64,000 nt of DNA, from NCBI RefSeq assembly GCF_964275005.1, contig NC_092705.1, forward strand, positions 9,937,912 through 10,001,911. Direction: 5' to 3'. The notes below the pieces were generated by a model. That model saw only the letters and a program-made list of their open reading frames with translations, was not told the DNA's origin and made no database searches. The DNA is from Diadema setosum. Its lineage: Eukaryota > Echinodermata > Echinoidea > Diadematoida > Diadematidae. Both the position numbers and the translations under genes were made by a program. Positions 30,466 through 43,100 of this stretch are shown piece by piece. Positions within the stretch are counted from its first letter, which is position 1. Each line of letters begins with the position of its first letter.

Positions 30466-30820
30466 TTAAAGGGGATGGCTAGTAACTGATCAGTGGGAAT
30501 CAGTGGGAATGCTGAGGGATGATTGTTCCAATCCTTGTGGGATTCATTTGAGAGTACATTATATATCTCCCGTTGTGTGAAAATTATTTGCTTCAGAACG
30601 GTCTCATATTCAAGTAATGTGTAGATACATGCCCCGTCACTGACCAGGCACGCTAACCTGAAAACATCAAACTGCACATTACTTGAATATGAGACCGTTC
30701 TGAAGCAAATAATTTTCACACAACAGTAGATATATAATGTACTCTTAAATGAATCCCATAAGGATTGGAACAATCATCCCTCAGCATTCCCACTGATCGG
30801 TTACTAGCCATCCCCTTTAT
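30466..30820. mobile_element. Long foldback element, arms about 150 bp
   Basis: Left arm 30467-30621 and right arm 30675-30819 are complementary with only a handful of mismatches plus one 10-bp duplication in the left arm (cagtgggaat twice). The loop is 53 bases. Ends TTAAAGGGGATGGCTAG and its complement place it with the TTAA group. Confidence 0.75.
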
Positions 30821-31257
30821 AAACAGACCCAAATATGGAGGCCTTATGAACATCCCACGATAGGGTATGCCATCATGCATTTCTTCAACGGATTGATAAT
30901 TCTCACAGAAAGGGAGCAGCATGACTTACAAAAAAATTAATGAATAGAAAGACATGCAAACACAATGTATGTCCCTCCATTGGAGAAACTACACATATGA
31001 CAGCAGGATATGTACATCAAAGCTACAAAAAGACAAAAAATACTGGTTATGTGTCAAACAGCACCTCATGGACATTATAGATATTCCAATCACAATTCCT
31101 TACTGTTAGACATTGTTCCTTGAGAATGGATAGTATTTCATCATCACACACAGACATTACTTAAGTATATACACAACTGTCCACATGCTGAACCTTCAGT
31201 TTGGAAAGAGTATGAGCCATTAATGCACAGTAAAGCAACGAGGGGCATTTTGGTTCC

Positions 31258-31452
31258 TCCTTTTGTTTTTGTTTTTCTTCTTGTTTTTGTTTTTGTTTTT
31301 GTTTTTTTTAAGAGGGGGAGCGATACAGTAGCAGCATTGAGCTATTGATATCAACAGGAATGGACATGGTTTCCTGTAGGTTCCTTCTTTTGGTTTCTGG
31401 GTATTTTTTCACCCTTCTCTCTTTCCTTTTTTTTTTTTTTTTTTTTTTTTGA
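31258..31452. repeat. (TTTTTG)n, poly-T and duplicated gaggggga segment
   Basis: T-rich runs at 31259-31310 and 31428-31450. After each comes the same agcactgagctattgatatc-like sequence, showing a local duplication of about 130 bp. Confidence 0.6.
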
Positions 31453-31773
31453 GGGGGAGGAATAGCAGCACTGAGCTATTGATATCAGCAGGACTGGTAA
31501 AAGTTAAAACGAGTTTCTGTAGCATCAAGTTTTTCATTACAGACTCCCTTTTGATCATAGTTGCGATTAACGGTGAAGTAAATAAAGCATAAAAAACACT
31601 TTCCTTTCGAACAACATGGATGCCAAAGCAAACACTCATAAAAAATCCAAGGAGGAAACAATACAGAGTGCAAACTGAAGGACACAAGTCACAACTAGAA
31701 AGATAAAACAATGCAAGCATTTCTGAATCTCATATCATCTTGACAACATCATCATGGATCCCTGGTTGAGAGG

Positions 31774-31978
31774 TTACTATAAAAGTGAATATTTTCGCAG
31801 AAGTAATTTTTTGCACTCTGCCACGTAAGATGAAGTTTGCATGTTCTCAATTCTGCCAAAGCATGGCATTAATTGCTGGAACATATGACATGCAAATATA
31901 TTTGAATATTTTTATTTTTGCATTAGCTTCTGGTTCAGCAATATGAGCAAAAAAAAAATTTTCCACTCTTACAATGGT
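31774..31978. mobile_element. TACTGTA MITE, family C copy 2, decayed
   Basis: tactataaaagtgaatattt ... ttttccactcttacaatggt, with the family C interior (ctcaattctgcc, tagcttctggttcagcaa). Between RB1 and CFAP97D. Confidence 0.45.
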
Positions 31979-32190
31979 CCTCTGAAGATATGACCACTGC
32001 ATGACATTATTTGCAGAACTAAGGTACCAAAGAGAAGCGATCTTTTGTCAGATCTCAAGCAGTATCCGATTCTTGTCACAATGCGCCAGATAGAGGATTT
32101 CTCTTCAAGGTACACAAGAAGACCTCAGCAATTCAAATATTTAAACAAGACAAATAAGTCTCTATGGGGGCACTAACCACTTTTCTCAAT

Positions 32191-32312
32191 AACGTAAAAG
32201 CTGTTATTTTCGCATAGATATTTTTTTCACGAATGAAGAGGCCACAGACATTTTCGTGAGATGTTGTTAATGCGATTTGACACCGATGCTATAACACATG
32301 CACTAAAGCCTG
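32191..32312. mobile_element. TACTGTA MITE, family A fragment
   Basis: gtaaaagctgttattttcgc followed by gaatgaagaggccacagaca, the left half of family A only. Confidence 0.45.
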
Positions 32313-33500
32313 TCCTTTTACTCTGCCACTTCAGTGTACATGTACATGGTACGGAGGTTTTTTGATTGTCAATAGAGGAGGGATACATGACATTGGACAT
32401 ACTAGCATGCATGTGCCTGTAGTATCGTAGTACAAGCAGCATTCCATGCACTACCTACAGTGTAATTGTAGCACATGTAGCATTCCATACTCTGCCTGAT
32501 TCTAGCAAATGTAGCATTCAATTCACTATCTGGCACAAGTGGCATTCAAGACAACCAAAACATCACAGTGTCCAGCCAGCGAGCCATGGCCATTGTTTCA
32601 CCCCAGTTGGGAAGACGTCAATAATGCTGCAAAATGAGCATGTTGATATTTTTGCACCACAAATTTAATGTGATCAAGATCAGGTGGCGATATTTTTGCC
32701 TGTTAAATTCACATTAAAATTCTACCCAACTGTGATGCATAAAAGCCACAAAAATTAAGCCATCATGAAAATGACATCTTTTACAGAACCATGAACAAGC
32801 GAAAAGGTGTTATCCTACTTAGACAAATTAACCCCATTCGAATCCTTCTATGTGCAGCACACCTGTTGCTTGTAAAGGTTCTATTTATCTGTCTCTACTT
32901 TATATCACTTCTGCTTTAGAAGTCTGCAGACAATGAAAATGCAAATCATGAATAAAAATGTCAACATACTATGTAATAAACACACATTCATTTATGGCAT
33001 CGAGGTCATTTTTCCCTTAATTTTGTTTTGGGGCTTTTTTGGTTTCACTTCTGTGCTGGCTGCATTTCAAGCTTGTAACAACCCACTACAGATATACAAC
33101 ACATCAATTACATTTGATGGAAAAATATTTCATGCATTTTTCACACACTTTGTTGCTTTGCAAAAAGTTTGAACACACAAGCCCTGAAAAAGAGACAAAA
33201 AAAAATGTCCTTTAGAAGTAGAGGACAGTATACTTTGGCTGAAAACAAACAAACAAACAAACAACAAACATACAAAGACACATTTACACACACTCACACA
33301 CAAATGCACACAAGCATGCACCCACACAAATATAGAAACACTTGCAGTATGGAAGGAACATATGTACAAACTGTCACATGCAAAAAATGTGAACAAAATG
33401 GTGGAATGTTAGTTATATACATTTCAGATGACTGAGTACCCTCCTTATGACTTGAAAGGCAAGACTTTAAAACAACTCCTCTGCAGCAACTCACGTCCCC

Positions 33501-33913
33501 TTAAAGGTGCATAGTTCCAGTAGTGTAGAGGGCGCTGTTGATGATACTGCCGATCACCATTAGCATTGATACGAAGATTGCCGAAGTTGAGCTGCCATCA
33601 AGAGTAAAGCGCGTAGGTGTTGCTTGGTAACGTTGACTTCGTTGTCTTCTCTGCGCTTCACGCAGTCTGTAGTAATGCCAGAGTGCGTGCATATGTGCTT
33701 CTTATTATGACATCACAAAAGAAGTTTGCTAATGCTGTCATCCCCCTCAGCCGAATCATGAGCCGAACTGTGATCGGACCACTGACTAGAGTGGATCGGA
33801 CTCCTTCGGACTCGGGGAAGTGGGCCACAGCGTAAGCATAGGTCTCTACAGGAAACTTACACCGTGCGCCCGCGTACGCATTTGACTAAAACACCGGGAC
33901 CATGCACCTTTAA
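33501..33913. mobile_element. TTAA-flanked MITE carrying an X-box (413 bp)
   Basis: TTAAAGGTGCATAGTTCC at the left and GGGACCATGCACCTTTAA at the right form an 18-bp TIR with two mismatches. More G+C-rich than its surroundings. About 1.4 kb past the RB1 stop. Confidence 0.7.
33619..33631 (-). promoter_or_regulatory. Perfect RFX X-box consensus inside a MITE
   Basis: Minus strand GTTACC-A-AGCAAC fits RTNRCC-N(0-3)-RGYAAC at every position. It lies within the MITE 33501-33913, so each copy of the family might carry one. Binding is untested. Confidence 0.35.
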
Positions 33914-34604
33914 CCTGCAGAAATTAACCACAGTTCTATGATTTACATGTACTGTTTCAAACCCTTTTACACATCTATTCATTCGCTAAATACTGCCTAA
34001 GTGAGATAAGCTCCTGAAATCACAAATAGTTGTAGAAAAGGCCTGGGGAAAAAATGGACTTTTCATTTTTCTGTGTGTTTGAATCAAAAGTATCAATAAT
34101 TATTGATACAATGCTGTCCTGTTAAGTAATAAAACATCATTCAACAATGTTACATAATTTCTCTTTTAAATATATCTGATTACCAAATCTTTACAAGGCT
34201 TCTGAATAGCTTGAATCAACTGAGCATTGGCCTTCTTTCCAAGCATGTAGAGAATGCCAGATGGGCAAATTTTCTGCCATGCTCACTGCACACAATATTT
34301 GTTGGTAGTCATCTCTAAAATCTAACACAAGTCATGCCAATAGTTCTCATTCAAACATGTCAAATGAAAAAGTTTTCATTTGTTCATCAATACACCAAAT
34401 AAATCCACAAAACATCTACAAAATGCTGCTCAGTCCCACACATTCATTTTACAACTATTTCAAACCATGCTGGTACTGTTTTATAAACTATCACTAGGCA
34501 ATCCACCTCTAATCACGATATAATGCAGGTTTTAAAAGGTGAAGATCAGTTTTGTCACTCCAATACACTGGCTTTTACAGCACCTCATGCATGTGAACAT
34601 TTCC

Positions 34605-35282
34605 AAATCAAATTTTACATTTATTTTTGGCATTATCTAATGTGGCAATGACCAGATATGCATTCCTCTCACCAATTTTGAGAGCCTTCGAAGAATTATG
34701 ATCACTGATGAACATTAAAAAATACCTGATGGCCTAGAGAGAGGTTTTCTAATGCCAGAAGATGCCACTGCCCAACCCTCTGCCCCAATCTATCTGACCC
34801 CCCTCCCCCTAAAAAATGGAAGACATGGTGTGACTGAATACAGAGAGGCAATATGAAGAAGTCACAAAAACACCCTTGAATACAAACTTTAACAGGTATT
34901 GGGAGGGCAGGAAGCTGCAAATGGAAGCTCAAAACAAACAAGGGGAAAAAAAATCAGAATTAAAAAAAAAAATAGAAAGGATGATATAATAAGAGTGTTA
35001 AGGGGACACTTAAAAATCTGAAGGGTTGCAGCAAGCAAACCAAAAATATTTCAGAATGAAAACAAATTAGAAAGGATGATATTATAAGAGCGTAAAGGGG
35101 ACACTTCAAAATCTGGAGAAGGGTTGCCCCCCAGACATGCAGCTTTGTGTGTTAGAGTAGAAGGCAGAAGCGAGGCAGAAAGCACCAGTGTCAAAAGGGG
35201 CAGGGGCATCAGAGATGGGGTGGAGCTGTAATTCATCGTCATGGAGATGGGACTACCAGGGAAACGACACGCACTGTGATGT
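34605..35282 (-). other. Probable RB1 3' UTR with AATAAA signal
   Basis: Reading down from the stop on the minus strand, the first AATAAA is at 34625-34620, about 660 bases away. A longer UTR is possible because AATAAA words recur further down in AT-rich DNA (e.g. near 29.06 kb). Confidence 0.3.
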
Positions 35283-35347
35283 CTAGTCTTTGGCATCCTC
35301 TTCGGCACGGTCTGGCTTGGCTGTTCTCACAGCTGACTGAGCAGAAG
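35283..35347 (-). CDS. RB1: RB1 coding exon 24 and stop
   Basis: SAQSAVRTAKPDRAEEDAKD then TAG (35285-35283). The charged tail resembles the human end (SNKEEK). Acceptor ttatcag|CT is the only one in phase with exon 23. Confidence 0.82.
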
Positions 35348-38300
35348 CTGATAACAGAAAAGAAAGAGAGATCCATTCTGGTGTTTACCATAATGATAAT
35401 AGAGACTCTTATAAAGCGCTCATTCTACCTAAAAAGATACTCATAGCACTGTAGAAGAGAGTACACACGTATCATAGTGACTTTTAAAGCGTACTGTGCA
35501 TCCCAGAGAGATTCTGAAACTATGCATTCGGCATGTACTGAACATTTAACAGACAAAGCATTCCCTTTTAAATTTTCATGCTTTCAATTGTATTTTAAAC
35601 CGTAAGCTGAGAACCAGAAGAGCATTTTTGTGTTCTAAGATTCTAGCGTAAATAAAAAATGAAATAATCCATTTTTAAGAAATAAAACATTTCTTTAATC
35701 AAAAGTGGGTAGAGTTAAAAGCATTGTTCTAAATATAGGGTAAAATAGCGCCCATGCGGTTTCAATATTTAAAATTTTACTGAATATGAAATAATTTAAA
35801 TCTAATACCACATGTAGAGGAGATCGAGCTCTACAACATGATACCAATAACTCAATACCCCCCCCCAAAAAAACAACAACAAACAAACAAACAAACAAAC
35901 AATGTGATAAATCCCTTTTGGTTCTCGGCCGACGAAATGCAAGGCCTGTTTCTTTTCAGTTTTCTGCTTTTTCAACTCGACTCGGGTAACAGCATCACCC
36001 ATTCATGATGACAGTCAGAAAAAGATCCAGCACTCACCATACTGCGACAGCCTCCTCTCAAGGAACGACATCGCAGGTCGCTCGGCATCGTCCAACCTTG
36101 CGATGCCACTGTCAACGTCATCCGCACTGTGGTTGAATACAACAAAAGCATTGTGCATTAAGACTTCCCTCTTCAAAAATACAAAACTTTAGTTACCATC
36201 TGTGAAATAATGTTGGCATAGCAAAGTTGGAAAGTCAGAGAATTTCTTTGTGTGTATAATTAACTGTATTCCAGAGAGAAGTGAAATGCAGTCATTATCA
36301 TTTCAAGAATCACCATTATAGAAGCAACTATTAAAGGGATCATATAGTTTTGGTTGAGACCTAATTTCAGGTTTCTAACATTTTTTGATGAGATGAGAAG
36401 CCTCCTATGAAATATGAAAGATCATGTAATTCCATGAGGAATTCAACGTTCATCTGATGAAAATTAGTTTTGAATTGGCCGAGATATCCAAAACAGAGCT
36501 ATTCTAATAAAGTGTGGGACCCACCTTTTATTACGATCGCTTTGTTTTACTTTGTTTTTGGATGTTTCAGTCATTCCACATCCGATTTTCTTCAAATAAA
36601 CTTTGATTTCCTCGTAAAATGGCATGCTCTGTACTATTTCATAAGTGTTTTCTTGGTATCTCGCAAAAAGTTAAAAGCCCAGTTCTCATCTCCACCAATA
36701 CTGTTACCATCCCTTTAAATCACAGAATATCTTTCTTCCTGTACTCACTGTTCTCATCATTATCTTCATCAGAACTACTCTTAATGTCATTTTCAAAGAA
36801 AGACAGAAAGAGAGGATGGAGAGAAAGTGGGTGAGACAGAGGCAGATTGACTTCCCTTGTATGCTCACCTTTCTGACCCCTGACCTCCGTCCCTTCCACT
36901 GGGTGGGGCATCCCCAGCGCTCCCTCCTGCACCCTCGTCGGAGTCAGCGGTGTCATCCAACTTCAGCCTCTTGCCTGCCGTCCGCCGAGTCGGGTGATGT
37001 CTCTTGGTATTCTCCTGGTTGAACTCGCGAAGTTGCTCGGACTGTTGGAGGAAAAATAAAAGGAAAAATAAAAGGAAGATATCAATGCATCCATAATGGC
37101 AATCACAGATGAGCTAAATGTAGTGCATCCGACATAGCAATGCAAGATCCTCACATCACTTTCAATTGAGAGCTTTAATGCTTCCATACTCTGTAAGGTT
37201 TGAGAGCATGATTATAGGTAACTGCATCAAAAAAGCAAAAGCCCACTGCTCCGTCAAGAGGAGATTGAAATGAGGCCCCTTGTATAGTTCAAAAAAAAAG
37301 AAAGAAAGAATACATTCCATGCATCTCTTAACAAATCTGTGTATGCTGAAGAAAAAAATTCACTGAAACTCTGTTGCCAAAGACACTTTCTGATTGCTTC
37401 AGATGTCATGCCAATACCAGGGCTAAACAATCTAGAAGAAGTCTGTTATTAACAGCAAAGGAGGAATATGGGTAACTTACATTTATTGTTTCTCCAAAGC
37501 TGTACAGAAGCCTGTGAAGAAAGGGCAACAATTGAAACAAGTTTGAACAGTAACATCACAGACAGGGAAAAATCCTAAGAATGTAAGCTTTCCATTCTTT
37601 TTTTTTTTTTTTTAAGTGAAAAACCTCAAAGCATAAAATAAGATGGTAGAAGTTAGTGGAGAAAGGCAACATTTGAATGAATGTCAGCACAACATTTAAC
37701 ATGTCACACTTCAGGCAACTTCAATACAGCAATTACTACAATGTTTTTGTCATGTGACTGGAATAGCTCCACGAAATGATCAAGAAAAAAAAGTGTAATC
37801 ACAGACTATAGATATTGTGTGGTATCACAGGAAAAAACAATAACAACACAATGACCTTTCGATGAATTCTACATTTATGATAGCTTCAAGTACACCTAGG
37901 ATAATAGTTGCCTTGCAGTATTTGAAGAGAAAACAAATTAATATCAGCCTTAACAGTTAGTTGGCTGGACATGATTCCGTTCATGATAAATCATGCAAAT
38001 AACCATATGAAGACAGACTAGCCAATGATCTCATACAAGAAATACCACTAACAAATTACAGATACTAAGGAGTAGTAAAATGACCAGAACTGGGCAAAAT
38101 GAGGCACCATATCAGTCATGTGTTGGGTTAGATTTTGATATGATACAATCTTTTTTTTGTTTGTGTATTACAAACTAGTAAAACATTGTTCATTTAGAGA
38201 TTTTCAGAAACCATGTGAATACAGAGAGAGAAAAGAAGTTGCAAGCACATATTCATCAAAAGCCAAAGGCACGGTTATGTGGTTGCCAAGTGTCAACAAG

Positions 38301-40158
38301 CACAACGATCATCTCACCTTGTTTGTGGGGTCATCTGACCAGGGGATGGGGCGGGGCGGGAGCGGGGACTTCGAAAGGGCGAGTCGGTCATCGAAATGAT
38401 GTTCAGGTTTGCACCAGGCAGTCTGCAAGGGAAACACATAACTCAGGCTTTTAAGAGACTTCTAGGTAATGCTGCAAAACTATCACAGAGGTAATTTCTA
38501 CTTCCATGGAAATTCTTTGACGTATTACTTTTTTTTTCTTTTTATATATAAATGACTTTACAGTATTGTTGTCATGAAGGAATTAGATGTTATATACACA
38601 CAGGGTATTTTTCACACTGCCAAACACATGTATCAATAAGCCAGTTCACAGTCAGCACTAGTCTCAAACCTATCCAAACAAAGACTTTGCAAAACATGGA
38701 ATAGTCTTCAAGAAGAGCAGTCAAAAACAACCATGCAGGAAGTGGTAATTTACATGTAAGTGCTGCACAAATGGCTTTTGTTAAATGTTGCTGAAAAGAA
38801 TGCAAATTCACTTGTAAATACCAATCTGCACCTGGTTAATTCAGAACACAGTTGTCATGAAGCCCTACATTGTATCTAGGTTTTGAATTCCTCTTAGTAT
38901 GGTATGCTCTGTAATACTTCATAAGTGGTTTCTTGATATCTCACAAAAAGTTTAAAGCCCAATCCTCATCTCCTCCAATACTTTACCATCCCTTTAAATA
39001 CATGTATGCTGACTGGAGATCACAGAGTAAATGAAATTGTTCATGAATATTCATCACACGCGAAAACAATGAATATAAATAATGTTTTATTCCAAGCACT
39101 GAAAAGAAATACTACTCAGCTCTCTGCTCATGTGCAAAATTCACGAAAAAAAAGGGCCCTAATTCACTTTTCATATCTCAGTCATGTTTTGCCTTCCACA
39201 ATATCGCTTTTCATAAACATTTGCCACGTAAAGTACTGTATACACCAAATATTTCGTGAGGTTTTTATTTTCGCGAATCAGGTGCCATTTGCAAAATTAA
39301 AGACATGCAAAAATAATTTGATTCTGATCCTGATATGAATGTGACATACACATACATTTCTCTGTTTAGTTCAATACTACATATTCGTGAATTTAACCAC
39401 TCATGAAATTGTTGGAAGTCCCAATTTGCGAAAATTTAGACTCGCTAAATATATGGCGTATACAGTAACACATCACAAATCACTCATCAAAATATGAACC
39501 ACATTGGGTTACCTGATGTGTCGATATCGGCTTCATTCTTTGACATCATTACAATTTATGATAATACACCTTCCATAAACTGCGTACTCTGAATCCCTAA
39601 TTACTGTAAAACAAGGAATTTTCGCGTGCATTTTAATTTCGCGAATTTCGCGAGCGCCAAAATTCGCGAAATTAAAATGCACGTGAAAGTTTTTGTCTAC
39701 ACTACATGCATTGAACGCCAGTGGCAATTCGCGAAAATTTCATGCCTCGAAAAAGGCTGTCGGCTCCAATTTGCGAAAATTTCATGCCGCGAATATATCA
39801 TGTTTTACAGTAATTGCCACAAATCTAACCTTAACCCTAAACACCGACCCTATAAGAAAATAAACCCGGGAGTACGTTCTGGCACTCAGCTGGGTAAAAT
39901 GAATTTTGCATGTTTTCAATTCCACAGAATCTAGACATTTATCAGTGGAACAAGTAATGTGCAAAATTATTCACATTTTTATTTTTGTGCTGGTTTTTGG
40001 TCATGCAAAATGCGAGGAAATTTCCACACCACACAAAAATTTCCTCGCGGGACTGTATGAGTGTCAAACCTCACAAATAGCAGCAGTGAATGCTTTGTCC
40101 AGGTTATATTTTCCCCAAAGTATCACATGGATATCTCAGACATTCTACCCCCTCCCCC

Positions 40159-40194
<36 letters not shown>

Positions 40195-43100
40195 TCATGG
40201 CTAGCATGCTTACTGGTACACGGTCGTCCCTGGCGTGGAGGTAGGTTGGCAGCGAGATGGCACAGGAGAATGGTTCGGAGTCTGTGAATGAAGAATGTTG
40301 ATTTCATGTCATGGTTAATCCATAAATAACTAGAATGTACCCAGAGAGCACAGACCACCACCAAGCAGCTCATTTCCAACCATACAGGCAGTTTCATCCA
40401 AATCTGTTTTTAGCTTTTCGAGTTATTTAACAAAAAGACATACAAACAAACAAACAAATGCCAGCAAAAATATACTAGTAGCCTCCTTTGCAGAGGTAGC
40501 AATTGCAATGACTTTACAAGCGTTTTACTCACCCTCCTGCAGAAGAGAAGGAAGGCACTGCTCCCCCTCGAAACAAGAATGTTAAGAAAAGATACATTCT
40601 TCCTAGATCTCTCACATGAGTAGTTATTATGAAATGAGTGATAATAAAATCATGATACCCAACTTGTATGAATAGTTACCAAACTATGGCCTTTTAAATG
40701 TCTATGAAGTATTTCAAATAGTGACACATCTACAATCATCGTGTCACATCTGTCCCATGACCACTGAATGTCTTTTATGTTCTACTTTCAGGACATGATT
40801 TGTAACTTTACAGTTCAAGCTTTCCCTGAGAAATCTTTCCTTTCATGATTTTTCCAGAATTCCACTGAAAATACCAACTTACTTTTCATTCTCTGTCACA
40901 TGTAATGACCGTTTATCATGTTATCCAACAAGGTACTACATAGGAAGAATGGTAAATGCAGGAAATCCTCTGCTAGGAATAACAGAACCTTCAAACAGCG
41001 TACCGGGCAACTAACTTCTCAGAACTTACTGTGGCGTTGGGCTGGAATCTGTAAATGAACTCCTTCATGTTTGGGATGAAGATTTCATTGTAGAATGTGA
41101 TGATGGAAACGGCGTCCCTACTGGCTCCCATGTAAACACACTTGTAGGTCTGTGGAGACAGGAAAAAAATAAAAAGAAAAAAAAATCCCCAAAAACCAGG
41201 CCCATTACTAGTCTGTTGCCTAGACAACTCAATGTCACACGACAATGAATTACTGTAAACGCAGAAATTTTTGCGCATTTCACGCTACTTCTGGCTAGCC
41301 TGAATTCCAAAACCCGTGAAAATATCTTCATAATTTTCTCTGCACATTTTGAATGGCAGCACAAATTCAAGAACCTGCGAATATGTTCTTGAGCCTCTTA
41401 GTGCGAAGAATTAATCACGTGAAACTATCAACGTTTACAGTATGAAAACTATATCACACTGTAATTTCTCCGGCAGTTGTCACGAGAATCCTCCGGGTGA
41501 CAACACACCAGATGCCATGTTAAAGAAAGGAAAGTAACATAGGATATGAACTTTGAGAACATGACTCTTAAATACAACAGAATAATGGGCTGTTCGCATT
41601 TGAAACAAATAGAGTGCTCAACTTTTCCCTTTTAACAATTAGGGCAAAACTTTGTTTGGGGGACAATGAAAGAATAATATTTTTGCCACCTCTTGGATTG
41701 GTTAGCATGATTTTCCGTTCATTTCATAAATGGAGATGGCAATTTATTGACAATGCTGTTTAAGCTGTTATTTTAACGAGGGTTCAATTTGTGCGAATAT
41801 CACAAATCACAATTGGATTGCAAATTTAAGAACACACGAAAATGTCGCCACGGTATTAATGCATTTATGTTAGCATCGCCGTCAATTCGCGAAAACAACA
41901 TCTCACGAAAATGTCTGCGACCTCATTCACAAATATGTATGTATGCGAAAATAACAGCTTATACAGTAGTAACTGCAAGACAATAAAATGAAAAAGAAGT
42001 GAAAAAAAAAGTAGATGAAGAAGAAGAAGAGGAAGAGGAGGAGGAGGAGGAGGAGGGAGAGGAGGAAGACAAAGAAGAAGAATGTCTGTGAGCCATACCT
42101 GTGAAGAAGCATGAGGAAGCCCTCGGTACATATCCACGATCCGCTTGAATTTCAGCTCAATGTCGCTCACTTTGCACACCGCAAAGATGCAGCACATGAT
42201 AACCTGGGAGAATTAGGGAGAAAGAGATAACTTCAGAACCAATGGAGTGTCCATCCTTATGAGAAACATCATTTTGAATCAAAGCAGTATACACAAATTA
42301 GTGCATGCACAATCATTAGCATAAAAGAGCAAAATAATGAGCATACTGTTAGTTTCAAAGTTTAAAAAGAAAGCCCAACATTTGACAAGAGGTCCTGCAC
42401 CACTTCAATGTAGTGGTCTATCATCATGCTGTTGCTTGTGAAGAACCTCACCAGACGGAGCCACATCATCACTCTGGATACATGAATGAGAATGTAAGGG
42501 TGCATTCGAGCGCTCTCCTAAAGCGAATTGTACAGTACCGTACCCGCGCCAGAAGAGCGCTCGAACGCCCTAAAGTGTACCGTACTGTACTGCACCGAGC
42601 CAAAAGTGGACCACTTCCCGATGTGCTCCAAAAGGGCACCAAAAGCATAGTTCGCATGACATGCACATACGTCATAATGCAAAGAGTTCATTCTCTTTGT
42701 TCGGGACATCTGTATTAGTGTAAGCACGCCAGGTGAATGACCCCATTGCTACAAAATGTGTGACCCCCCTCTAAAAATAACTCACGAGGTACGCTTTCTC
42801 AACAAAGTGTTCGAACGCTCCAAATCTGGCACAGTTCAGTATGGTACACTTTGGTTCAGTTTGCTTTAGAGTGCTTGAACGCACCCTAAGATCTTACCTG
42901 ATCAAGATGTCTACCCCTGAGTAACCATGGCTTGTTAGTAACGCAGTGCTCCACACACGTCCACATTGTCTTCTCCTATGACCAAAATATTTGTACAGAC
43001 ACACAGAAAGACAGTTGTGAAGTGTGAAAAGAAGTGTGATTACATTAACGAGACTTGCAAAAATAGAATATAAAATGAAATAAAACACCCAGGTAATGAA

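Noticed and set aside
40540-40566. A further RB1 micro-exon between exons 18 and 19
   Set aside because: An AG and a gtgagt are present, but exon 18 joins exon 19 directly in phase 0 and the extra bases would add no conserved residues.
41865-42197. 110-codon minus frame with a poly-Leu/Pro segment
   Set aside because: Its first third is the real RB1 exon 17 read in a shifted frame and the rest is the GA-rich intronic tract.
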